Shown here one piece after another: positions 43,606 through 55,172 of a stretch of 64,000 nucleotides of DNA. This DNA comes from Galeopsis tetrahit. Its lineage: Eukaryota > Streptophyta > Magnoliopsida > Lamiales > Lamiaceae. The position numbers were made by a program, and so were the translations under genes. Position 1 is the stretch's first letter. Every line of letters starts with the position of its first letter. The DNA lies in assembly GCA_963675135.1 (NCBI GenBank), contig OY776123.1:6698501-6762500 (forward strand), read 5' to 3'. The notes beneath the pieces were generated by a model. That model saw nothing but the letters and a program-made list of their open reading frames with translations, had not been told where the DNA came from and searched no databases.

Positions 43606-44131
43606 ACACAATCCGTTTGAGTTGCACTAATTCTCATTAAGGTACGCTACCATCAATTTTGTTTACAAATACAATCGTTCTCTTGTTATACTTTTTTTAG
43701 GATTTTCGGATCCACCTGCAGATCCAATATGTTTCTACATTTATATGTAGGATTTTCTTAGTTGACCATCATCAAAGTGCATCACAATTTCTCTGTTTTA
43801 AAACTAAACTCTAAGTACGACAATTTTATATGCCAAATTTTGTATTTCTTTGTAAATGATAGTAACTAAATTTGGAGTTCATAGTTTTGGGTAAAATCAT
43901 TTCCAACGCTTATTTTACACCAAATTTTGGATCAATATTTTGTTCGTTGTCAATTTATTCACCCACTTATTTATCATACAAGTTATTTGATTTTTTTTGT
44001 TTCATTACTATTGAATAAACTCCAATTCCCTTAATAAAGGAAGGAATAATTCGATTTAAGTAGAATATGTATGTTTTATGGTAAAACAAAACCCAGATTA
44101 ACTTTTGCTCCAAATTTGGTGTACAAGAATG
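43606..44131. other. Downstream part of the MIRNA locus and spacer
   Basis: AT-rich with no gene recognised. Probably includes the 3' part of the primary transcript. Confidence 0.35.
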
Positions 44132-44751
44132 GGATAAGGCAAATCGGGCCGCCCGGCCCAGCCCAACCTATCGGGACAAGCGATGTTTGTGGGTTGGGTC
44201 GGATCGGCCCATAAATTAATCGAGCCTATAAAATTTGAGCCCAACATAGCCCACTCCAGTCCGCTGGTTTAGCGGGCCGGCCCAGTCCATGAAATATTTT
44301 TTTTAAAAAAAATTAGCAAAAATTATATATATATATATATATAGACCTTGTTTTGTATGGATAACATACTCACATATCATTTTTATTTATACAAATAGTT
44401 ATAATTAAAAATATACATTACTAATGTAATTAATTATATATAATTCATAAATAGTACTCCAACATTATACTATATAAATAATTTATAAGTTCAAATTTCA
44501 AAGTCAAAATAAAATAAAAAACACAATAATATTTAAAAATAATGCACTTTACTTATTTTAATTATTTATTTGCCTAAAGAAAAAAAATTGATCTGGCCAA
44601 GTGGGCTGCCCATGGGCCGGCGAGCCAGATTCAGCCTAGCCCATTAGGCCCGTCGGGCCAAATAGACCCGATTTTATATGGGTCTCTAATTTTACAGCCC
44701 AGTCCATACTAGATTTCGGGTCGATGGGCCGGCCCCAAATTGCCGGCTCTA
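44132..44751. mobile_element. hAT MITE (family A), older inverted copy
   Basis: Matches 10255-10840 in the opposite orientation: GGCAAATCGGGCCG, AAGCGATGTT(C/T)GTGGG, TATAAAATTTGAGCCCAAC and a right end CAAATTGCCGGCTCTA. Its left terminal repeat is damaged and no clean 8-bp duplication remains. Confidence 0.85.
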
Positions 44752-45239
44752 GATAAGAGTAACCAATGTTTACTTTCAATTTTTTGTGGTTTTAAAAAGG
44801 ACTTTTTAAAATTCTAAAAAATAATAATATGTGTTTTTCTTTTGAATTTTTTAATATAAATGTATAAAATTGAATGAAATTGTATTGTTATATTATTGTT
44901 GGTTGAAGTTATAATGATTAGATGATTGTGTAATAATTGAATTTATTATATTATTGTTAAAAGAATTATAATGAATTAAGATATTATAAGAATTTAACTT
45001 TATATGTTAAATTAATATGTTTAATAATGTGATTTTTAAAAACTAAAATCTTTGTACTCGTATTTTGTAAGGCCCACCGTTCACGCAAAGCCCAACAAAT
45101 ATTTTTTGAGAAGGGAATTGTTATTTACACCGGTAAGGACGGGTCTGTTTAGTGTGTTCAGAGGGAAGGTGGGTTCGGCAGGTAAACACACTACAATCCC
45201 CCATAACCATGGGTTAGTGGTGGGTTTACATATATGTAA
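44752..45239. other. AT-rich spacer with a dispersed repeat
   Basis: 44860-45040 resembles 51430-51690 (TAATATGTGTTTTT, GATTAGTTGATTGTGTAA-like, ATTATATTATTGTT, AAATTATAATGA). Probably an unclassified MITE family. No gene. Confidence 0.4.
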
Positions 45240-45497
45240 GGGCATGTTTGTTTCATGGGTTGGGATAAGCTGGATTTAGACGTGGTGGGTTGACTAGATA
45301 AATCTAAGGGGGAGATTAGATAAACTCAAGGAGAGGCTAGGTTGTCTAAATTCATAAAATCTGGTTTATAAAAATCGGATCAAATTATAAACCCGGATCA
45401 AGGTGTTTAAAGTTATGAGAAATCAAACATAGGAGAAGATGAATTTACATATCAAACCCATCACTAAGCCCCCTAAACCCATGAAGCAAACATGCTC
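45240..45497. mobile_element. PIF/Harbinger-type MITE
   Basis: 258 bp with ends GGGCATGTTTGTTTCATGGGTT and, inverted, GAGCATGTTTGCTTCATGGGTT. TAA at 45237-45239 and 45498-45500 is the 3-bp target duplication expected for Harbinger elements. Confidence 0.85.
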
Positions 45498-45500
45498 TAA

Positions 45501-47311
45501 CTTTTTAGGTAAACCCTGATGAGTTAACTCCCCTCAAATACTGAGATTATTAAATACACTCCTCTTTATTTATTCAAACTATCCTTATCTCATTAATAAA
45601 TACATTCCACTTTAATTTTAAAAAAATAAAATAATAATTCCTCTCGACGCCCCTCAAGTTGTGACGAAAAAAATCACAAATTTGTAAGTTCTTATTTATT
45701 TTTTATGAACAAATGACAAAAAAATGTATGAGTATTCGATCAATTTTTGTTGAAAAACATTTTTTATTTTTGGATTTTTTTTTCTTCGATCGAATTAAAC
45801 TCCATATGTCGAAACTAGTTGTTTAAAGTCTGTTCCCATTTGTATTTTCCATTTTTGTACTATATTTTATGGATATGTAGATTTCAGATAAATGAAATAT
45901 GTTGGTTAAAGTTATATTGCTCTTAGCTATTTGACGCACTCTTAAATTATACTACGGAGTACCAGTGTACCACTTTGTAAATTTTGACTTGGAGACAGCC
46001 GGAGGTTGCAGTGGATGGTTCCCTTTTGGGAATCCTTTGGATCTTGGATGTAAAAATCCTGATAAATAGTAATTTTGTGTGTTTATTTTGGGATTTTGAG
46101 TAGGATTTCAAATCAAATTGTGTAAGGATAGTTGGATGTGATGTAATAGTAGAATTTATACGTATTTTTAGGGGTGGGTGTAGTTTGATGGGGAAATTCG
46201 GATGTAAAATCCCGAAGTATAACAAGAACGACGGGTGAGTCTAAAAACAAAACAAACATGCTCCCTGGGGTTCGTTGTATTTTGTTTTTGTCACAGAAGC
46301 CCAAATATATTTTTCTCTCTTGAAAGGGAGAGGAGGCCTAATCAATCCTTGGATCAGTTACTATTCTTTAAAAAGAATGATAAAGTATAAAGTATAAACA
46401 CAAGAAAATTACGCTTTAGTACACCCACCCACTTCTCATGTACCTGGCCTGTAGGAGAAGTTATATTGGAAGTGGGGGCATAACTTCACCAATACTGTAC
46501 CACAATTATTCACAATTAATTTTACACAGCAATAATAATTTTACATGATACATATGAAGAAGTTGATAATCACCTGCAAAATTGAAATACCTTCAGATAT
46601 ACTACAACAAAGCCTGGCAAACTGAATCACAACCCAAAGTTTTGATGATCAAGGTTCTCAAAAACAAGAAGAAGCAATAAGAGCTTAATCGATAAAACCT
46701 TAATTTCGTCTGACTATATTCGACTTTTCAAATTACTAACTACATGCTGGCTGATGTGCAAACAAACATGGATAATAAAAGCTAATGAAACTCCAATTCA
46801 TCACTTCCACAAGAATAATGGAATCATATATCACCGGTAACACAGTACACCAATCAGAATTCTCTATAAATTAACACAAACAGCTGTAACAAGTAGGTAG
46901 AACAACGTGGACAAACAAACATACCCCTCACCCCGACAGGTCAACAAGATGCATGATTTTACTCTTTATATAGCAGCTAATAACACTAGTCAAATAAAAC
47001 ATAAAATAATAGCATGAGAGTATGTAAAATTCACCACTCTCAAGTCTCAAGTCCCCTAATGGTACTTTTCATCTTTGATGATGGCTCCTTCTTATCGTCA
47101 AAATGGTCCAACGCCAAACTTCACGATCAGGGCAGCATATACCGTCTGTTGAACGTCCAGTATTCTGTAATTTCTCCCACTCAAATATTGAAACCCAATA
47201 AAGCTCTGAGCAGTCTGTACTCCTAATTGAATTTTTTTATCCATTCTGTTTTCCCATCTACTTTTCCTGCCACAGAGATGCTACCATAAACAACTGGCAA
47301 TCAAGAATCCA
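45501..47311. other. Spacer and 3' flank of the GT14 gene
   Basis: No gene recognised. AAAACAAACATGCTCCC at 46247-46266 looks like another Harbinger-type end closing an element that may begin near 46070. The last few hundred bases should include the GT14 3' UTR. Confidence 0.4.
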
Positions 47312-49842
47312 CTATTTGCACTGTCGTGGTCGGAAATTATTCTCCGATAAAAGAACTGTTGAGAGATTTTCCAGTCTCCTTGCACCCCCAGTAGGTCTGA
47401 GAGTTGTGATATTACCCACAACAGAACAAGGGTCAGTCCCATTTTCACCACTACCTATGCACCATCCACCAGGGACGAGCATGTCTTTTCCTCGAAAGAG
47501 AAGATCAGAGTCGATTTTATCCAGCACAGGATCATCGTGATGAAACTTCCTAGCAAAGGGAGCATTACTATCAACCATTCGTTGCATGTCTTCGACAGTA
47601 AGGTAGTGAGGGTGCTGCTTTGGAGGGTTGTCCCATGATATGAAGTGAAGGTCACTGTTCACAGTGGTATTGCTAAATTCTGGTGCATTACAGATAACTG
47701 TGTGGAAATAGCCTTCAGGAGAAGATATGAAGTTTGCATAGTACATTAGGACAGTTCGGGGCAGGTTATCCCACCCCCATATGCAGTAGTCTACAAAAGA
47801 CCGAGAGAGTGCCATCCAAGCAGATCCTGTAAAGAAAGGAGTTGTTCTTTGTAAGAATATTCCCAGATTTTAGAGGAACGAGTAACATTTTTGGCTGAGA
47901 ACACAAACTTTAAATTTACAGATAAAATAAGATTGAGCATTCACAGCTTTGAAAATCCATAATTAACCGAGGTGTTCACCAATACCAGCTTTGCAATCTA
48001 CACCTTTGCAGTCTACCTTTTATTAACTATTGGCCTCCGGTTTAACAACCTCAAAGACTTTAAGAAAGTAAGCAATTTAAGCCACAGCCTTTTTCTGTGG
48101 CAACCTTGAAATACTGAAGGACCTCATATTGGAAAATATATTTGGAGAATTTGGGAAAAACAGGTGGATCGTGTTATCACTACAGTATCCCCCTCTTCAC
48201 ATATGGTTATCTTATTTCTGTAAGGATGTAGCCATCCACCGTGGAAATCAAGCAGATCAAAACTTACACATTGTTTTCTTAATTCTGTAAGGGCATAGCC
48301 TTTCACCACGAAAATCAAGCAGCTAAGTATTAAGTGAACGTCAATAGTTAGAACATGGTTTTGCAATGCGAGCATACAAAGAAACTAGAAATAACAAAAA
48401 AATACACTATCATAGCTTACAGACATTGAGGCATCCCATTCTTTCAAAAAAATTGGTACCCTGATGAATTCATGTTAACTAGACTTCCGCTTGTTCAAAT
48501 CTTTAATTTGTAAAACGTTTATTTCATATTCTAGATTTGCCTATGTTGTACACAAGACTAGTGCAATTAAAAATGTGGCTTGAGATTTCATCAACACAGA
48601 TTATTCCATGGTTTTTAGGGCCAAAAGAAAAAACACAGTTGAAGAAAGAATAAAGCCAAACACATCACATTCTCTGTCCCAAAACTAGATATCAGTCCTA
48701 TATGCTAAGATTTTCACCCATGTGATGTGATAACAAAAAAAGTGAAGCATCAACATCTGATTCCCAGAACTCTTTCAGACAAAATTAGTAACATTTCACA
48801 CATAAAGAAACAAATGAAACTGTAATCAGATTTCAGATATACCACATTAGCCATATTCAGACACACCTGTAAATAGTTTAAAAGCAGTAGGCACACTTCT
48901 TCGTTGCGTAATCCAAAACACATCAGCTTTTTTCGTCATATACAATCCTGGATCAATGATAACTGGCTTCGCCCTCTGGAACCTAAGTTTATCATCATGC
49001 CACAAAATTTCTTAATAGTTCCCCAAATTTCATATAAATTCTGAATGTGTGAACACCAATAGATACATACTCTTTCCAGCCAATGTTACTTGTATGATCA
49101 ATGAAATTAAGATCCCTCGGCAAGAATGAAAACACGTGCAGCAGATCTGATCACATGAAAAAACCCACAAATCACTCAATTAAAAGCAAAGTAATAACAT
49201 TACTTTTAGCATATAAACCCTAGAAGAAGAATTATTACCATCTTGAGTAACGAGAGGATAATCAGAGGCGCTGAGGTTAATAAACCAATCCCATTCCCCT
49301 CCTTCCCTCAGCAAAATAGAAGCAGCGTGCAATGTGTTGGCTACCATGGTAGGGCCACGGTAAGTGACCAAATTAGCCTTGGTAATCATCCGAACATTCT
49401 TGAATCTCTGAAATATGACATGGGCATTTACATAATTATACAGATCGCGCCGCTCCTCGGGAGAAGACTCGGCGTCGAGATGCACAACGTACTGATTACT
49501 GGGATGGTACAGCGCCTCCAGTGTGCGGCGGAGCATCGCGCCATCTCCGGCGGAGCCGGAAATTAAGTAGGCGAAGCGCGGCGGCGTAGGGAGGTCAGAA
49601 ATTGGGATCGGCTTGAGCTTTGACTCGACAAAAATGGAGGCGGTGGGAGTGGGGGTGGAGTAGTAGCGGCGGAGGGGGAAGAGCGGCAAACCGTCCGGCG
49701 AGGTTAGGGTGGTTAAAAAAAGGAGAAAGAGTGAAACTATGGAGCCAATGGCGAGTGGAAAGATCCACTTTCTTTCCATGGTGTGAGGGTGTTTGAGATG
49801 AACATAAAACTTCTTCAACTTCTTCATTTTATCATCCAACAA
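47312..49842 (-). CDS. GT14 family glycosyltransferase (beta-glucuronosyltransferase GlcAT14-like)
   Basis: Type II Golgi membrane glycosyltransferase of the core-2/I-branching (GT14) family; characterised plant members add beta-1,6-glucuronic acid to arabinogalactan-protein glycans. Exons 49239-49842, 49071-49146, 48867-48982 and 47312-47826 join in frame to 436 residues. A basic cytosolic tail is followed by one membrane span (IFPLAIGSIVSLFLLFLTTL). The catalytic part shows RFAYLISGSAGDGAMLRRTLEALYHP, YVVHLDAESSPEER, RGPTMVANTLHAAS, WDWFINLSASDYPLV, FIDHTSNIGWKE, KPVIIDPGLY, GSAWMALSRSFVDYC, YYANFISSPEGYFHTV and DPVLDKIDSDLL. All are typical GT14 blocks. Starts at 49842 or 49827 are both possible. 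No defect seen. Confidence 0.93.
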
Positions 49843-51759
49843 AATTGAAGAATTAAACAGGAGTGAAATGGGTTTAGTTCAAAAAATTGTTGGGAGATTC
49901 AAGGAGTGTGAGTTAAATGTTTGGAGGATTTGAGTTGGGTGAAAGGTGAGGGGGGGTTTGGTGTTGGTTGGTTTTCAAATCAGCTGTGGGTTTCACCTGT
50001 TTCTTTTATTATTATTTCCCTTTCCCTTTCCTTTTTTCCTACCAGATGGAGTGATTAATAGTTTAAGCACTAATTCCTTCTTCATGCTTCAGTTTTAATA
50101 TTTTAAACTACACTACTTTATAATCTTCATTTTTTTAATAAAAAAAATAATTGTCACCACCTAATTTGGTCTAATAATCCAATATCATAGTCCTTGTTAC
50201 TATTTGTGAATTTTAAACCAAAAATTATGTGGGAGAATCGTTGACAAAAAAATGAATGAATAACTCTATTTAGAATGGATGAAAAAAAAAAGTTAAATAA
50301 AGGCAATTACTTGTGTGTACCAGTCATGTAACTTGTTCCTATTTAATACAATTTTTTAAATCGATGAATTTTACACCTGAGTTATACTAAATATAGTATA
50401 GTATTAGTCTAATTACAGTATACTATTAGTTCAAATAGTATTAGTTTAAATACAGTATAGTATTAATTCAAATATTAAATATGAACTAATTATATGTATG
50501 TAACTGGTACACAAGAGAGTGCAACCCATAAATAAATTTCACTAGAACGAAAGAAGTACATTTTATTGAAGTTAACTTATATTTAAAAATGCATTTAAGT
50601 TGGCACGGTGCATCTGAACTTGATGCACATTAGATAAATAAATTTAATTGGGTCAAGATTAATTAAGGAGAGTAAATAAGGATAACAAATTAATTTAAGG
50701 TTGTGATAATGAAAATTAAAAGTAGACGTTTACAGTAGTATTTATGATGGTTGATAAACATAAATTTATGAAAAAGGCTGTAGAATTAACAGATGAAAAA
50801 TGTGAGAAATTATAATGATGAGTGCCCCACTTTTGTTGAACCTATTGTCACCAGAGTACTATCTAGCATCAATTATATTAATAGGACTTTAGATTCCAGT
50901 TAATAAATTAAATTAAAACATATATATTGACTCGTAGTATGGAAAACCAATTTCTTCTTCTATTGCCATTATTGGGTTTAAAGCATCATTACCACTGTTT
51001 TTTTTTTTTTTTTTTTCAAATCTCATCACATTCAATTGGAGATTAAGTAGAATAATATTTTAGATTTTGACCCTTTTAAAGGAAATTGGACTTACTTAAA
51101 ATGAAGGACACATTTTCGTTTAAAATATGTTAAAATTTGATAGTCGCAATCCGTATTAAGAGTTGAACTAGTACAATATATATCAGATTATGGTAATAGA
51201 TTATTTAGTTTTTAAAAAAAAGAAGATTACAACGAGTATAATAGTCCTATAAATCAGATTTTTTACTGTTTAAAGGTTTCAAAAAGATAATATTGGATCC
51301 TTATTTTAACGGAAAAATTAATTATTTTGACGTGGTTCTAAATTATAAAATTATGAATTTTATTTATGTTTTCCCATGGGATCAAATTAATTTGAATGTA
51401 AGTAAATTAACAAGGTGATGTTTATTTTGGACTTTGAGTGATTTTGAAAATCGTTTTGAAATTCTAATAAATAGTAATATGTGTTTTTTTTAGTTTTGAA
51501 GTAGTAGAAGATTTTGACTTTGTCAAATCAAATGATTAGTTGATTGTGTAACGATTAAATGTATTACTATATTATTGTTGAGAAAAATTATAATGATTGA
51601 AGTAATATTATATAGATATAATTTTATGTCAAATCAATATTTTTGATATGAGTGTTTTTAAGTAAATTTTGAAAATCGATTTTTAAACATCAAGTAAAAT
51701 AGGTTTAGAATCTTAGAATTCAAAACCTATTTTTTAAAGTAAAAGTAAACATAGTCTAA
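49843..51759. other. GT14 promoter and AT-rich spacer
   Basis: No other gene. AGTATTAGTTTAAATACAGTATAG-type text repeats irregularly at 50390-50470. A T run lies at 51000-51016. 51430-51690 is the second copy of the unclassified repeat at 44860-45040. Confidence 0.45.
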
Positions 51760-52176
51760 GTGGGTGTTTGCAAGCACTACTATGTGCTTAAAATCACTTT
51801 TTTTTTAAATACAATTACTTTTGAAGTGTTTGCAAACACAAGTAAGTGATTAAATTAATTACTTAAAAGCAGTTTTGGTGAAACACCTTTTCCCATGCTT
51901 CTAACAGCTTCTAAGTGCTTCTAATCATTACACTAACTAATTTTACAATTTTGTACTCACAATTTAAATAATATTTTATTCTTACCCATTATTTATTTAA
52001 ATGTAATAAGAGTGTTTTTTGTAAAATTATAAAAAAGTGATTTATTTGATATACATTGCAACATATAAAAAATTGATTAGAAGTGCTTAATTTTAAAACA
52101 CTACCTACTTTCAATTTTACTATAAAAATCAATTTTAATCACTTTAAATAAATCACTATTACTTGCAAACACACCC
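51760..52176. mobile_element. PIF/Harbinger-type MITE
   Basis: 417 bp, ends GTGGGTGTTTGCAAGCACTA and, inverted, GGGTGTGTTTGCAAGTAATA; TAA duplications at 51757-51759 and 52177-52179. Sub-terminal AGTGATTTAAA/AAATCACTT motifs mirror each other. No ORF. Confidence 0.85.
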
Positions 52177-52190
52177 TAAGTAATAGCTCA

Positions 52191-53127
52191 AGCCCCGGCT
52201 ATATACCCCTCCAGCCTTGTTAAATACCCCCCATACCCCCATAAAATGTCATAAAGTTAGATGTACCCCTACTAAATACCTAATCTACCCTTATAAATAC
52301 ACTCCCCCTATTAAATCATAAACCCTAATTCTTTCTTCTTCCTCCTTCCAACACTCCATCCACACCTCTTTTTCTTTCTCCCCAAGTTGCCACCACCACC
52401 TCCAGTGCTGTCTACTTCCTTCGCCGCGCGCCGCCGAAGGTCGAAGGTAGATTTTTTCTTTTCTTATTTTCTGTTCAGGCGACGCGGCGGCGCCCCTTTG
52501 TCCAGTGCCGCCCGTCGCTCTCCTCATTCCGCGTGCCGCTCGTCACCGTCGAGCAGGTAATTTTAGGGTTTTTTTTTTAAAAAAATTTCTGTTGTGCGCA
52601 GCGGCGCTGCCCCCTCGCCCAGCGACGACGCCGCCGCCTCCCTCCCATGACAACCTCCTCCCTAAACCTTCCTCCCCCCACTCTCACGGCGGCCGTCCCC
52701 CCCCCCCCACCCCACCCCACCCCACCCCATTTTTTTCCTTTTCTGCGATTTGTCCAGTTACTTCACTCTTGTCGACGATAATGTATATTATCGATCAAGA
52801 GTTGTCGATTTTTTTTTTTTTTTTTAAAATACATTTTCGACACAGGTTTATCGACGAGAAATACTCTCGTGACAATGTATTTTTTAAAAAAACTCTAAGT
52901 TTTTTTTTTTTTTTAACTCTGTGGGGTGCAGCGGCGGCGATCGGAGGTGCGACGACGACTGCTCTTTAAATTAGTATTAGGTTTAGGGTTTAAAAGGAGA
53001 GGGGAGTGTATTTTATCATGAACATTTTAGTGTAAGGGGTAGTTTAGGTATTTTACATTATTATTAAATTAATAAATGAGGAGGGGGAGTATAATTAACA
53101 AAGGTGGAGGGGTATATAGCCAGGGAC
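52191..53127. mobile_element. DNA transposon with long diverged terminal inverted repeats
   Basis: 937 bp bounded by a perfect 8-bp direct repeat ATAGCTCA (52183-52190, 53128-53135). Inverted ends share GGCTATATACCCCTCCA followed by TTGTTAA. The interior resembles gene leader DNA (AAACCCTAATTC, CT-rich, GC-rich blocks) and includes a C-rich tract and the palindrome CGATAATGTATATTATCG (52779-52796). No transposase motif. TSD length fits hAT, but the end sequence does not, so the superfamily is open. Confidence 0.72.
52689..52729 (-). other. G-quadruplex-prone tract
   Basis: The plus strand has a run of ten or more C followed by (ACCCC)n; the minus strand therefore reads GGGGTGGGGTGGGGTGGGG plus a long G run, more than enough for a stable quadruplex. 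Confidence 0.75.
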
Positions 53128-53135
53128 ATAGCTCA

Positions 53136-53652
53136 GAGAGTCAGAGCCCAAAACCGTGTGTGCTTAGGCCACTAGCTTGACTGAAGCCCAAAACTTTAGA
53201 GTGAATGTATAAGAAATAAGAATGAATTATGCACGGTTACTCGCACACGCTTGATTGTTGAGTACACCCACATAAAAAAATCCGCCGGTCTGATGCGTGG
53301 AATGAATTTTTTGCAAAAAAAAGTTCCGATAAGTACACTCAATTACATATCTATTGCACGTACACTCACTTACATATATATGGCAGTAAATGGAAGAGGC
53401 GATAAAAAAGCAAAAAAAAAAAAAAAAAAAAAACCAAAAAACGAAATACTTGGTAATGAGTTCGGCGATCGAAAATAGTGGATATTAAGCGATGACTACT
53501 TGTGTAGGTGCTAAACATCAATTTGTAAGATTTTTTTACTTGTTTTGAAACTATTTTTTTGTGAAAATTCACTAGTTTTTTTAGTTAGAGTTTAGGGTTG
53601 TTTTCATTAAGGTGTATGCTTATTTTTTTGGTATCTTTATGCTTGTATAGTA
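53136..53652. other. Short gene-free spacer
   Basis: No gene; one A run of about 19 at 53415-53432. Confidence 0.45.
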
Positions 53653-53916
53653 CTATCTCAGTCCCGTAACTGCTTGCACACTTTTCTTATTGGGTCGTCC
53701 CAAAATTACTTGCACACTCTTAAATGAAAGTAATTCACAAAATTAATATCCTTCCAACATCATTTTATTTTTTAAATTGTCACTCATTTTTTTAATATAA
53801 TTTCACCTTACACCTCACCAAATCACCTAAAATACTCTCTCATTTAACTAATATTACCAACCACTAAATCTTTTTTTTTTAAGTGTCAAACCGTGCAAGT
53901 CATTCCAGGACGGGGG
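53653..53916. mobile_element. Stowaway-like MITE
   Basis: 264 bp flanked by TA, with ends CTATCTCAGTCCCGTAACTG and, inverted, CTACCCCCGTCCTGGAATGA, and internal CTTGCACAC/GTGCAAG blocks mirrored on both sides. Confidence 0.8.
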
Positions 53917-53918
53917 TA

Positions 53919-55120
53919 GTAATGATTTGTTTAAATAACATGCGTTTAGAATATACATTTTGACACCCTGAATTTGTTTACCCCATTTTTTTGGTCGATG
54001 CATATTTCGAGTCTGATTTCTTAAAAATTGTGTTCATTTTTTTTTTCAGACAACATACATATTTTCGAAGATTATTATAGTACAATGTTTATTATTTTGA
54101 GTATTTCTTCCTAGATATATGCAGATTAATAGGGGTAAGGGTACTTTGGAATTTTTAGAGTGGGTGTACTCATTCCAAGTTTAGTGTGCTTAGCGAATGG
54201 GTGTCCTCAACAATCACGTGTGTCTATAATCGTGCCCTTTTTTTTCTTATCAATTTCTAGTCTGCATAAGGTCGGATCCAAGTGAAATCAACTCATTCTC
54301 TATTTTGTCTCTTTTTTACAAGTCATTTTCTCTCACACTTTATTATATGTTTTTGAATCTCTTAATTTTATTATCTTTAATATATTTATTTATTTTATTA
54401 TATTTTTTAATTTTTATGTTAAAATTTCATGAGTAACTTTCATCAAAACAAAAGTAACATTTTCTCACATAATTATATGCTTCTCAATTATCTCTAATAT
54501 ATTTATATATTCTATCATGTATTTTTATTTTTGTGTTGAAAGTTCATAAATAGCTTTCTTTAAAATAAAAGTAACATGTTTCACATGATTTGATGTGTAT
54601 ACTATAGTCATAAGTTCTAGTTATCTAGAAAGATTTAAATTTAAAAAAGAATGGATTATGTAGGCTGCAAAACTAAATTCAATGTAAATTAAAAAAACTT
54701 TGCGCACTAGTAAAATTAATAATGTTGAATAGAAATAACTAATACTGCTATTATGTGAAACTAATTAATATTGTCTACTAAAATCGGTATGAAAAAAAAA
54801 ACTCAAATACTAAATAGAATTGGTTCTTTGTGGAACCATGTTATTTATTACTTTCACCCGTTTCACAATTATTTATATTATTTTTTTATTTGTTCGTTTT
54901 ACAATTATTTGTACATTTTAAAAATGAAATTTTTTTCATAAATTTCAATTTTATAATATTCACTTATTTACATCAAATGTTATTACTCCTAATCCAATCA
55001 TTTACTTTTACCCTCAATCCAATCATTTACTTTTTTTTATTTAAAAAAGTTTACAAAATTACTCCTAACACTTCACTACACATTTTTCTTAGTTTGAGAC
55101 TTGAGAGCGTGGTGGGCCAA
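53919..55120. other. AT-rich spacer left of the LINE
   Basis: No gene or complete element identified. Confidence 0.45.
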
Positions 55121-55172
55121 ATCAATTCCGTCCATTTAAATGGTGCAAACATTTATGAAACGGGAGAAATAG

